Shown here in pieces: positions 1-6,425 of a stretch of 6,425 nt of DNA (within the stretch, counting starts at the first letter, position 1; every line of letters starts with the position of its first letter). Below the pieces are notes generated by a model. It had not been told where the DNA came from and ran no database searches. It saw only the letters and a list, made by a program, of their open reading frames with translations. Made by a program: the position numbers and the translations under genes. Source of the stretch: JBMOLL01 sp049325415 (GTDB taxonomy: Bacteria > Bacteroidota > Bacteroidia > Bacteroidales > GCA-2748055); the NCBI GenBank assembly GCA_049325415.1, contig JBMOLL010000096.1:1-6425 (forward strand). The letters run 5' to 3'.

Positions 1-121
1 TCATAACCGGTTTCCCGGTGATGTCGCAAATTCTGATCAGTATGTCATTTTCCGGGGTAAATCCCGGCACCACGATTACTTCCGAAGTAGCCGGATTCGG
101 ATAAAGTAAAAGTTCATGCAA
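1..121 (-). other. T9SS type A C-terminal sorting domain, truncated (from residue 1904)
   Basis: The segment has the hallmark LLLYPNPATSE (Y1910-P-N-P) followed by a strand and IRICDITGKPVM, the usual (V/I)-x-(V/I)-x-D-x-x-G-(K/R)-x-V second block. The last block of such domains, ending near the stop with a Gly-x-Tyr and KxxK-like tail, lies beyond the left edge. The domain directs export through the outer membrane by the type IX system. Any attachment to surface A-LPS cannot be judged without the missing end. Confidence 0.9.
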
Positions 122-3100
122 AGAAACAAAATTTTCTGATACCGAAGTCGAACCCGAACCATCTTCTGAAACCGATTGATAAATCCTTCCGGTTTCATAA
201 TTCTGAATGAAGCCAATCACTTTAATATCATCGGGATCCTCCACGTTGGAATAGGTCCAGCTGTAGCTTTTTTCAGCCACGGCGTTCAATTCCCAGTCCT
301 GTTCAAAAAGAGTGCCTGCCGGTCCGGGAAGCATGGCCAGTACCACATTCCTGAAAAGGGCATCACCGTTTCCCCCGGTATAAGTCGTCACCTCCGATTC
401 CACCACGGCCAGGTTAAGCTGTAGTTTATCCACATTCATGGATTCATTTGCTGTAATCTTTGCTGTGACGCGAAGATGATCACTTTCTTTACTTACATTA
501 AGTTTAAGATCGAATTTCGGCCTTTCGAGGGCAAGGTTATGCAATACTGCCGTCTGCGGGTTGAGACTTATAAAGTCATACCTTGTATTAGCGGCATAGC
601 CTCCGTCCATAACGGCATACGGTACCGTATTAATTCCATAGTAGAACGACCGGGAAGCTGCCGGGGCCGGGTTATTCAGGTTCATGGGATCCTCTCCGGG
701 ATAAGCCATGTGGTACTGGATATTGATCAGGTCAAGGGAATCTCCGGTGTTCTGAATATTATCCACGAAATCGTCGGCGCTTTTTGAATCGGAATCAGCC
801 GAACTGGTAAAATGTTCGAGCATTACCTTCTTACTTCTTTCCCCGATATACACATTATCGAAGGCGAAACCGTAATTTTCTTCCACACTGCCACCGTCGG
901 TAGCATAGATCACCCTGAATACCACACTGGTCTCTCCCTTAAGGTCGTCCAGACTATGAGCGGATTCGATCCAGGTCGTATCAGCCTCATCCATGCTGGT
1001 ACCCGACCAGCCAATGCTGTTGTTGTTGGGCTTATTTATAATGTCGAAAGCATTGTACCATTCAATACCCTCGTTATAGTCTCCTTCCCTGACCCAGGTC
1101 CGGCCATCATTCAGACTGTATTCGAGCACCGCTCCATCCCTGTTCCTGTCGAAACTCCGGAGAATATCCATCCTGATCATCGGCCTGTCCATATCCCTGA
1201 AATCGAAACAGGGACTGGATACCCAGGATTCCTCTTCTGCCTTGTTATCCAGATTGGTATACCAGGCCATATTCCCAAGCTCAGTAACAAGCCCGGGGAA
1301 ATCGGGTATTCCATGCGACCAGCTGTTCACTCCTACTGTAGTAGAGGAACTTCCCCAACGGGGATTAAGCTCGTTAAAGGTCTCAAAATAACTGCTGTCG
1401 GCCAGACTGATTGTTGGCTTCAGTACAATTGATTTACTGATCGAATCAGAACAGGTCTGACCGGTTTGGGGAATGAGGTTTGTCGCGATCAGTTTCACAC
1501 TGTAATCGTCCATTGACGGGAAAGTATAGCCAATCGAACCGGCATCCGAGACGGTAATGGATCCGATCTCCTGATCATCCCTGTCATAAAACTTCCAGAT
1601 ATGACTCTGCCAGGCCAGTTCGGAGAAGGAAGTGTTTTCAAATTCAACAGGGACATCATTAAGGAAACAATCGCTTACCCAGTTAAATGCGGCTACCGGT
1701 TTATCACCGAAATCTACGGTACTGTCGATGCTCACAGAACAGCCCCGGTTTGTTTCGGCGTCCAGGATGATCTTTCTGTTACCGGGTGCGGTATAATCGT
1801 GTACAGGAGCAAATTCTGAGGAAAGATTAAATTCCCCGCTGTTGATATCACCAAAAGTCCATGACCAGGCAAGCACTGAATCGGGTTCATCGGTGAGGTT
1901 GCTAAAACTGATCTCTCCGCCGTCAGAGGGTATGCAGGTCGAACTCATCCCGAAGGAAAGGTTCGGAACAAACCGGTTGATCACTTCACTGTACACGGAA
2001 TCAGCGCAACCATTCTCCGAAATATATTTATAGGTTATCCGGTTGGTTCCAAGCGGTGCTGCAGAGGGATCAAAAGTGAATCCTGCAATCATAGTTCCCG
2101 AAACCCCGTTGCCAAAAAACATAAACTGTGCATCCTCATTAAAATTATCCAGATTCCCGCGAAGATCGTATTTGGGGTCCTGCTCACAGACTTTGGCATC
2201 CGGACCACTGATAATCTCCATTACGGGTACCTTATCGATATAGATCCGCCTGGTGATCTCCCTGTCAATCCCACCATATTTATACCGGTAACCAACTAGG
2301 TAATAACCTCCTTTCAGCTCTGAAGGTATTAGCTGTGCCCTGTTATCATTAAGATCATTGTCGACCAGTCCTTCAGACAACAACTGTTCGCCGGAATTGT
2401 AAAGAACGAAAGTCCCTATATTGTTCTCCACATTATCTCCAATGATTTCAGTTGGGCCCTGGTTAAAACATATGATGGAATCCACGGTAATAATGGCAGA
2501 TCCCTTGATCACGGAGAAGGGCCTGGTGTCCTCGCTTACACAGCCAAAACTGTTTGTATATACGTACCTTATCGTGTGCCAGGAACCGTCGGGTTCAATC
2601 CAGGCCGGGTAGAAATATCCGGTTGAAGTTTCCACGCCATCACCGGAAAAAACACCCGGACCTACATTGGCGGTCAGCAGTACCTTTCCTTCCGAATTAT
2701 CATAGGTATCCCTGGAATTGGTGATCTGGACCGCTGTTGCCAGGTGCACAAGCACCTCGGCTGAACCGGAACCTGCCGATGAATTGTTTATATTATCAGT
2801 AACACTGAACACGGTATATGTCGCATCGGAAGCAGGTTTCACATAAAAACCATACGGGGAACTGACGTCGGTTACCGAAATGTATGGATTACCATCCATA
2901 TAAATCTGCAGATCGAAAGGAGCTGCACCGGTAATGTTTACATAGAGCCGGATGGAATCGCCCATACAGATCTCCCCGCCCCCGATAATGGTGGCTGTTG
3001 GCAGCTGAGTATTGATCGCCACATTATTATGAAGCAGGTTGTTGTCCTGTGAAGCTTCATTTCCGGCTGCATCCTTCAAAATGACCGTGCATTCGAGGTT

Positions 3101-5830
3101 CCCTGATAAAACGGATGCGTCACCGGCAGCTACGGTATAGCTAAGTATATAAATCGTATCCCCGTCGAAGGGTGCAAAGCTTACCCTCGTGGCAGAAACC
3201 GGTACATTATTGATCACGGTTCCTGGCTGCGGAGTCAGGCTACCTTCATGTGTATAGATGAGAACTTCCACAATTTCACCGACCTTCACCACACCGGTGG
3301 TCAGTACTACCATGGAATCGATGGCAGGGGCCGTAGCATCGATAAGCGGCAGTGTTCCTGAAACGGTACTGTAGGCGTTACTGCTGTTTCCCACAGCATC
3401 TGCCATCACAGCACTTACCGGAAATGAACCGCTCACATCCGGGTCGCCGTCGCTGATGGTGTAATACAGCTGATAAATCCCTGAACCGGCTTCACTCCAG
3501 GTTATATCCGGGCTGGTTGCCGGAATTGTGTTTACAAAGGTGGATGCTTCCACCAGCTGATACCCGTTTCCATCGGCATGAAGCACAAGCGGGATCGTTT
3601 GCCCGATACGGTAGCTGCCTCCGCTCACACTGAGAAGGTCGATCACCGGCTTGCGAGAATCGATAGGGTCGTTGTTGTTGGTGGAATTCGTGCTGAAAAC
3701 ATTACCCGGTGTTCCTTCATTGCTGAGCTGAACATTCTCAATCGGAATGTTTGCAGCAGCCGTGTAATCCGTGGAGTTCTCCAGTATGGTAAATGTGGCG
3801 TTATAGGTATACGCGTCGGTCTTTGGCAGGAGTACCAGGTCACGGCCTGCCACCTTGCCACCAAGAAGTGTGAAATTCTTACCTCCATCCGATTCGGCCA
3901 GTTTGATCGTGACATTCACCACATCGCCGATCCCCATGGGGGCATTGGGGTAATATACGGTATCGATCACTGGCTCAATCGAAGCAATGATCAACAGGGT
4001 GTTCTCACTTGTCAGGCCGGCTGAAGTATTGCTAAGTTCACTTCCTGCAATGTACAGGGACAGGTTCTGGTTGCTATCAAAATCGTCGTTATACGACAGC
4101 TGAATAATGATGGAATCTGCTGCCACATAGGTGATATCGCCGGTATTCTGTATCCTGAGCCTGCCGCTGAAGTTTGGCGTAAGCGTAAAATTGGAAATGG
4201 AAAAAGTCCCGTCGGCGAAGGTGTCTTCAAAAAGTTTCACATAAAGCAGTGAATTATCGAGATTCGACTCCGTAAGGGGCGAACGGTTGGTATAGATCCT
4301 CATTGAAGCTGCCTTCGGAGTGATGGTGCAGAATCCCGATACGCTCAGTCCGGCCGGGGTATGACTGAGAAGGCTGGAAGCAATACTGGCCGAAAGACTG
4401 ATGCTGCTTGAGATATCAAAATCCGGCTCGGCAGGCACGTCGATGGTTACCTGTAATCCGTTCAGGTGTACCCTGCCATTGCCCGAATCCGTTCCGAGGA
4501 TGGCATCCCTGATGGTCGTCCACCCGGTGCCTGAAGCTGTGAGCCCGTTGATCAGTGTTGCCCTGAGTGTTGCATTGGTCTCCAGATCGGCAGGCCATAC
4601 CTCTTCGGAAAGGGTCAGGACGATGGAATGCGTGGATGTTCTCATACTTTCCTCTGTCACACTTCCGATAAGGGTACTGGTACCGGAAACCGAGACCGAT
4701 GGTGCCGTGGGGGTAAGTGTCAGTGTACCGGTGGCAGCATAGGTTCCCGATGAATGCAGGAGGTGGGTACTGTTTACCGACAGGGTGATATTGTCTGTAA
4801 CGGCCATATCAAAACCCGGTATGGCGGGAATGGTCACGGAGACTGTGCTCGTCGTATAGGTAAAGGTCAGCAGGTCGCGGATCTGGTTATCCCAGGCAGT
4901 ATCCCCGACAAAGGCATCCTTCAGATTGCTCGCCACCGGGTCGGCCCATTCATCTCCTGTCAGGCTGATGGTAAAGGTATGGGGGCTTGTTCTGATGGAA
5001 GCCTCCGTGTAGCTTACATTGGTGAAACTAAGCTGCGGGTCGGTATTGGCAATAGTGAAGTTATCGCTTCCTCCGGTAATGGTTTCCGGATACTTCGCCA
5101 GGTTATCGGCAGGTGTTACCGTAAAGGCTTCTGAAGAAGACAGGTAATAGGAAGAATTCGCCGGAAAGGTGATCGTCAGGACATTGCCTCCGGTAACATT
5201 GATGTCTGCCGTAGTCATGGCTGTGATCAGGGCGGAAGCTGCCGGGCTGAACATCCCCTGGATATATCCGAGTACGGAGTCTTCTTTAATATCGCTTCTC
5301 CATTCATTATTCGCGAGGGTCAGGGTGTAGGTGTGGGAGGAAGTCCGGATATCAGCCTCACTGACCGAACTACGGATCGTACCACCGAAGCTGACTGAGG
5401 TAGCAGAATTCAGAACAATTATCTTTTCCGGGATGGACAGATCACCAGAGTAGGCTATGCAGTTGTCGGGAATGACAAAGGTGACTGTATCATTCTCCGT
5501 AATGAAGTAAGCAGCGACGGCGGGCAGGGTGATAGTGGCGATAGTGTCGTCGGTTACGCTTACACTGGTGGTCAGCAGTGCGGCTTTTACCAGCTCCCAG
5601 GCTGCACTTCCGGTCATTCCATTATAGAATTCCGTCGTCAGGGTTGCATCGCTTCCGAGTGCAGCATCAAAGGTAGTTCCGTGTATGATTAATTCTATCG
5701 TTTGTCCGCCTGTACGCATATTGCCTTCATTGCCAACCGTCTCAGACAACTCGCCGCTGACCTGACCTGATAGTGGCACAAGAAGGGAAGTAAGGAATAT
5801 TGTGAAGATCAGTGATTGCCAGGATTTCAT
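1..5830 (-). CDS. Giant multidomain T9SS-secreted surface protein, C-terminus cut by window edge
   Basis: One uninterrupted frame of 1,943 codons runs from ATG at 5830-5828 to the left edge, where the stop lies outside. The start is well fixed: an in-frame TGA sits at 5900-5902, no ATG, GTG or TTG lies between it and this ATG, and a signal peptide follows at once. Order of parts: signal peptide 1-22; five tandem beta-sandwich repeats 32-617; three Ig-like domains 618-943; Cys-containing Ig-like domains 944-1286; two PKD-type domains 1287-1479; MAM/ConA-like jelly roll 1480-1666; Omp28-like module 1667-1903; start of a T9SS type A sorting domain from 1904. Such proteins cross the inner membrane by Sec and the outer membrane by T9SS, then are anchored or released. 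A role in adhesion, matrix or particle binding is inferred from architecture. I recognise no catalytic domain. It lies 31 bases after the propeller-like gene on the same strand. Probably only 30-40 residues are missing. Confidence 0.95.
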   Translation of the reverse strand, partial: MKSWQSLIFTIFLTSLLVPLSGQVSGELSETVGNEGNMRTGGQTIELIIHGTTFDAALGSDATLTTEFYNGMTGSAAWELVKAALLTTSVSVTDDTIATITLPAVAAYFITENDTVTFVIPDNCIAYSGDLSIPEKIIVLNSATSVSFGGTIRSSVSEADIRTSSHTYTLTLANNEWRSDIKEDSVLGYIQGMFSPAASALITAMTTADINVTGGNVLTITFPANSSYYLSSSEAFTVTPADNLAKYPETITGGSDNFTIANTDPQLSFTNVSYTEASIRTSPHTFTISLTGDEWADPVASNLKDAFVGDTAWDNQIRDLLTFTYTTSTVSVTIPAIPGFDMAVTDNITLSVNSTHLLHSSGTYAATGTLTLTPTAPSVSVSGTSTLIGSVTEESMRTSTHSIVLTLSEEVWPADLETNATLRATLINGLTASGTGWTTIRDAILGTDSGNGRVHLNGLQVTIDVPAEPDFDISSSISLSASIASSLLSHTPAGLSVSGFCTITPKAASMRIYTNRSPLTESNLDNSLLYVKLFEDTFADGTFSISNFTLTPNFSGRLRIQNTGDITYVAADSIIIQLSYNDDFDSNQNLSLYIAGSELSNTSAGLTSENTLLIIASIEPVIDTVYYPNAPMGIGDVVNVTIKLAESDGGKNFTLLGGKVAGRDLVLLPKTDAYTYNATFTILENSTDYTAAANIPIENVQLSNEGTPGNVFSTNSTNNNDPIDSRKPVIDLLSVSGGSYRIGQTIPLVLHADGNGYQLVEASTFVNTIPATSPDITWSEAGSGIYQLYYTISDGDPDVSGSFPVSAVMADAVGNSSNAYSTVSGTLPLIDATAPAIDSMVVLTTGVVKVGEIVEVLIYTHEGSLTPQPGTVINNVPVSATRVSFAPFDGDTIYILSYTVAAGDASVLSGNLECTVILKDAAGNEASQDNNLLHNNVAINTQLPTATIIGGGEICMGDSIRLYVNITGAAPFDLQIYMDGNPYISVTDVSSPYGFYVKPASDATYTVFSVTDNINNSSAGSGSAEVLVHLATAVQITNSRDTYDNSEGKVLLTANVGPGVFSGDGVETSTGYFYPAWIEPDGSWHTIRYVYTNSFGCVSEDTRPFSVIKGSAIITVDSIICFNQGPTEIIGDNVENNIGTFVLYNSGEQLLSEGLVDNDLNDNRAQLIPSELKGGYYLVGYRYKYGGIDREITRRIYIDKVPVMEIISGPDAKVCEQDPKYDLRGNLDNFNEDAQFMFFGNGVSGTMIAGFTFDPSAAPLGTNRITYKYISENGCADSVYSEVINRFVPNLSFGMSSTCIPSDGGEISFSNLTDEPDSVLAWSWTFGDINSGEFNLSSEFAPVHDYTAPGNRKIILDAETNRGCSVSIDSTVDFGDKPVAAFNWVSDCFLNDVPVEFENTSFSELAWQSHIWKFYDRDDQEIGSITVSDAGSIGYTFPSMDDYSVKLIATNLIPQTGQTCSDSISKSIVLKPTISLADSSYFETFNELNPRWGSSSTTVGVNSWSHGIPDFPGLVTELGNMAWYTNLDNKAEEESWVSSPCFDFRDMDRPMIRMDILRSFDRNRDGAVLEYSLNDGRTWVREGDYNEGIEWYNAFDIINKPNNNSIGWSGTSMDEADTTWIESAHSLDDLKGETSVVFRVIYATDGGSVEENYGFAFDNVYIGERSKKVMLEHFTSSADSDSKSADDFVDNIQNTGDSLDLINIQYHMAYPGEDPMNLNNPAPAASRSFYYGINTVPYAVMDGGYAANTRYDFISLNPQTAVLHNLALERPKFDLKLNVSKESDHLRVTAKITANESMNVDKLQLNLAVVESEVTTYTGGNGDALFRNVVLAMLPGPAGTLFEQDWELNAVAEKSYSWTYSNVEDPDDIKVIGFIQNYETGRIYQSVSEDGSGSTSVSENFVSLHELLLYPNPATSEVIVVPGFTPENDILIRICDITGKPVM
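122..832 (-). other. Omp28-like module with cysteine-free thioredoxin-like half (residues 1667-1903)
   Basis: The first half looks like a thioredoxin fold of the Omp28 type: KKVMLEHFT (1667-1675) is the strand before the active site, then a helix from about 1683, a NIQYH strand, DPMNLNNP, and a YYGINTVPYAVMDGG stretch with the expected cis-proline P1737. The usual CxxC site after FT is replaced by S-S-A-D-S-D-S (1676-1682), and no cysteine occurs from 1667 to 1934. The second half (from about 1768) is a beta-sandwich with NVVLAMLPGPAGT and IKVIGFIQN (I1869), matching the second domain of Omp28 proteins (VRxMLPxxxG and VVAFVQN in the family, from memory). A non-redox, structural or binding role is inferred. 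Confidence 0.75.
833..1393 (-). other. MAM/ConA-like jelly-roll domain (residues 1480-1666)
   Basis: The domain starts with SYFETFNELNPRW (1480), the usual opening of Bacteroidota jelly-roll modules (FE/FETF...W). It continues with WVSSPCFDF, then DGAVLEYSLNDGRTW, a classic strand-turn pair (xLxYSxDxGxTW), and closes with FAFDNVYIGER (FDNV from 1657), the MAM-like final strand. Such modules are often carbohydrate- or protein-binding and common in T9SS cargo. It passes directly into the Omp28-like module, and the two may form one unit. No catalytic residues are recognised. Confidence 0.78.
1394..1972 (-). other. Two PKD-type domains (residues 1287-1479)
   Basis: The first domain carries the PKD hallmark W-T-F-G-D at 1324-1328, preceded by an ISFSNLT strand and followed by a HDYTAPGNRKI strand, and has a likely Cys pair (SSTC...NRGC). 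The second starts at K1377 with KPVAAFNWVSDC, has FENTS, a divergent WKFYDRDDQE in place of WxFGD, and YTFPSMDDYSVKLIATN, with a second cysteine in the QTC stretch. PKD domains are Ig-like folds found in surface and secreted proteins, where they serve as spacers or in binding to proteins and carbohydrates. Confidence 0.82.
1973..3001 (-). other. Cys-containing Ig-like domains (residues 944-1286)
   Basis: The section opens with an Ig-like domain whose first strand reads GGGEICMGDS (C955), a pattern common in Bacteroidota T9SS proteins. Two later segments share a further motif: F1061-SGDGV and F1238-FGNGV, each followed about 30 residues on by a tyrosine-rich strand and a Gly-Cys (NSFGC and SENGC). 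The second is preceded by VCEQDP (C1215), so a disulfide C1215 to the SENGC cysteine is plausible. Between them, near 1137-1210, is a further beta-rich segment with a YYLVGYRYKYGG strand that I cannot assign. Function is unknown; structural or binding modules are most likely. Confidence 0.6.
3002..3979 (-). other. Three Ig-like domains (residues 618-943)
   Basis: Three successive segments open with a similar strand: IEPVIDTVYY at 618, KPVIDLLSV at 727 and APAIDSMVV at 834. Each continues with a (G/V)xGxxVxV-type strand, for example VKVGEIVEVLIYT in the third. The second and third end in ADAVGN and KDAAGN, a motif typical of bacterial Ig-like domains. Spacing is about 107-110 residues. They probably act as a stalk or spacer that carries the N-terminal repeats away from the membrane; this role is inferred. 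A low-complexity Thr/Asn/Asp linker lies just before residue 727. Confidence 0.72.
3980..5737 (-). repeat. Five tandem protein repeats with Arg-Thr signature (residues 32-617)
   Basis: Five diverged copies of a beta-sandwich-like unit follow the signal peptide. Units begin near residues 32, 155, 273, 390 and 509. Copies 2 to 4 share TE/SE-x-x-[I/M]-RT-S-x-H-[T/S] followed by a beta-strand and a Trp: I161/W177, I279/W295, M396/W412. Copy 1 has M38-R-T with Phe54 at the Trp position. Copy 5 keeps the TES-N-L start (L524) and a TF pair (F538) but has lost the Arg-Thr. Spacing of the signature is 123, 118, 117 and 128 residues. In copy 4 a helix-like stretch (LINGLTASGTGW) follows the second strand. 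From memory, similar units occur in uncharacterised large beta-strand-repeat proteins of bacteria; I cannot name a family. The copies differ strongly in DNA sequence, so the duplication is old. Confidence 0.8.
5765..5830 (-). other. Sec signal peptide of the giant protein (residues 1-22)
   Basis: Residues 1-22 have a short basic start (Met-Lys), a hydrophobic core from about 7 to 18 (LIFTIFLTSLLV), then Pro-Leu-Ser-Gly. Signal peptidase I cleavage after Gly22, just before Gln23, fits the common Bacteroidota pattern of a mature protein starting with Gln. There is no lipobox cysteine, so it is not a lipoprotein. A Sec signal is what a T9SS substrate needs. The exact cleavage site is inferred. 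Confidence 0.88.
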
Positions 5831-5861
5831 TATTTGCAGGGTTTTAATCCGTTTTTCTTTT
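5831..5861 (-). promoter_or_regulatory. Short A-rich intergenic leader without Shine-Dalgarno
   Basis: The 31 bases between the propeller-like gene's stop and the giant gene's ATG read, on the minus strand, as an A-rich run ending in CTGCAAATA before ATG. No GGAG-type ribosome binding site lies 5-12 bases upstream, which is normal for Bacteroidota, where A-rich leaders support initiation. There is no hairpin or T-run that would end transcription, so read-through from the upstream gene is expected. Confidence 0.6.
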
Positions 5862-6425
5862 TCAAAGCTGACCGTTCTCTTTGGTTTTGACCAGGGTGAT
5901 CATGCTGTTTCCTTCATAGCTGTTTCCTCCCGTAATGATCACTCCTCCATCGGGTGTTGCAGCAATTCCGTTACCTGTCTGGTTTCCGGTTTCTCCGAAA
6001 TACAAACGTATTGCATCGGAACCTTCCGGATACAGCTGCAGGAAGATGTCTTTATTTTCTGCATTGGTAATAGTGCCGGTTACAGCAAGACTTCCTCCGG
6101 CGGTTATCACCATCTTTTCACCTGTAAGGTCTATCCCCGTGGTCGAAATGGTTGCAAACTTCACTCCGTCTGAAATAGTTCCGTTAATCAGATCAAAGGA
6201 ATAGATCTGTGTTTCGGTCGAAGTATTTTCCGTATACCCCAGCAGGTAATAACCGTCGTCAGTTTTTACCAGGTAGCGGGCCACATCGTCAGCCGCTGTG
6301 CCAAATGCTTTGGTATCAAGGGTGATACAGCTTGAATTCAGCAACAGCACCACCATATCCAAACCGTTTAAGAGCCCGTCATCGTAAGTACAGGCACAGA
6401 GAAATCCGCCGGGAACCTCCAGCAG
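5862..6425 (-). CDS. Beta-propeller-like repeat protein, N-terminal part outside window
   Basis: The last 187 codons of a gene end at TGA 5864-5862; the frame stays open to the right edge, so the start is not visible. A TTG at 6362-6360 could be read as a start, but the frame continues upstream with protein-like sequence, so it is not chosen. The protein has repeats of about 50 residues: an aromatic-rich strand ending in Phe (AFGTAADD near 6305, KFATISTTG near 6158, YFGETGNQTG near 5999), then a DGG/DDG turn, then a GYT/GTI/GGN strand and a strand such as MITLVKT. This matches the blade pattern of Bacteroidota surface repeat proteins (DGGyxxxGxT...K.D.nG), predicted to form beta-propellers. 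At least three blades are seen. The protein ends right after the last blade strand, with no C-terminal sorting domain, so if exported it may be a lipoprotein or periplasmic; its N-terminus would decide. It is probably co-transcribed with the downstream giant gene. Function is unknown. Confidence 0.88.
   Translation of the reverse strand: MLEVPGGFLCACTYDDGLLNGLDMVVLLLNSSCITLDTKAFGTAADDVARYLVKTDDGYYLLGYTENTSTETQIYSFDLINGTISDGVKFATISTTGIDLTGEKMVITAGGSLAVTGTITNAENKDIFLQLYPEGSDAIRLYFGETGNQTGNGIAATPDGGVIITGGNSYEGNSMITLVKTKENGQL

Noticed and set aside
812..1432. A 206-codon plus-strand open frame
   Set aside because: It lies wholly antisense to the jelly-roll and Omp28-like part of the giant gene, and its translation has no recognisable domain. 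The other plus-strand open frames in the window are shadows of the same kind.
2342..2365. Asp/Asn-rich VDNDLNDNR (residues 1156-1164) as a calcium-binding loop
   Set aside because: Its spacing only loosely recalls an EF-hand or dockerin loop, no flanking helix is evident, and it sits in a beta-rich segment.
3660..3685. GTT-rich low-complexity tract
   Set aside because: It encodes a short Thr/Asn/Asp linker between Ig-like domains; there is no long or perfect array to suggest phase variation.
3643..4598. Minus-strand open frames of 60-90 codons at 3643-3915, 4012-4230 and 4416-4598
   Set aside because: They are in other frames than the giant gene, overlap it fully, and translate to Arg/Pro-rich sequence without domain features.
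5863..5870. CAGCTTTG on the minus strand as a Bacteroidota -7 promoter element (TAnnTTTG)
   Set aside because: It misses one of the six fixed bases, lies over the last codons of the upstream gene, and no matching -33 element was seen. A chance match is more likely.
6360..6362. TTG as the start codon of the propeller-like gene
   Set aside because: The frame stays open upstream to the window edge, and the upstream residues continue the blade pattern (a Gly-Gly turn before FLCACTYDDG), so the real start is outside.

Overview
The window looks like chromosomal DNA from a member of the Bacteroidota. The large gene ends in the start of a type IX secretion (T9SS) type A sorting domain and carries an Omp28-like module and PKD domains with a Bacteroidota flavour. 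The start codon of the large gene follows an A-rich leader with no Shine-Dalgarno sequence. Base composition looks moderate, near 50% GC by eye. Genus or family cannot be told from this window.

Everything real lies on the minus strand, so transcription runs from right to left. At the right edge (5862-6425) is the 3' part of a gene for a repeat protein that looks like a beta-propeller. After a 31-base gap comes one giant gene that fills the rest of the window (5830 down to 1) and runs off the left edge. Its reading frame is open for 1,943 codons with no stop or frameshift. No intergenic stretch exceeds 300 bases, and I see no RNA gene, mobile element, CRISPR array or terminator.

The giant protein is a modular surface or secreted adhesin-like protein. 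In order it has: a signal peptide (1-22); five tandem beta-sandwich repeats of about 110-125 residues (32-617), four of them with an Arg-Thr signature; three Ig-like domains (618-943); a section of Cys-containing Ig-like domains (944-1286); two PKD-type domains (1287-1479); a MAM/ConA-like jelly roll (1480-1666); an Omp28-like module whose thioredoxin-like half has no cysteines (1667-1903); and a truncated T9SS sorting domain (from 1904).

The two genes are probably co-transcribed. Both products are built for the outside of the cell, and they may be exported and displayed together. The most notable points are the cysteine-free thioredoxin-like module next to the sorting signal and the N-terminal repeat array. 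No enzyme active site was recognised in either protein, and their ligands cannot be told from sequence.
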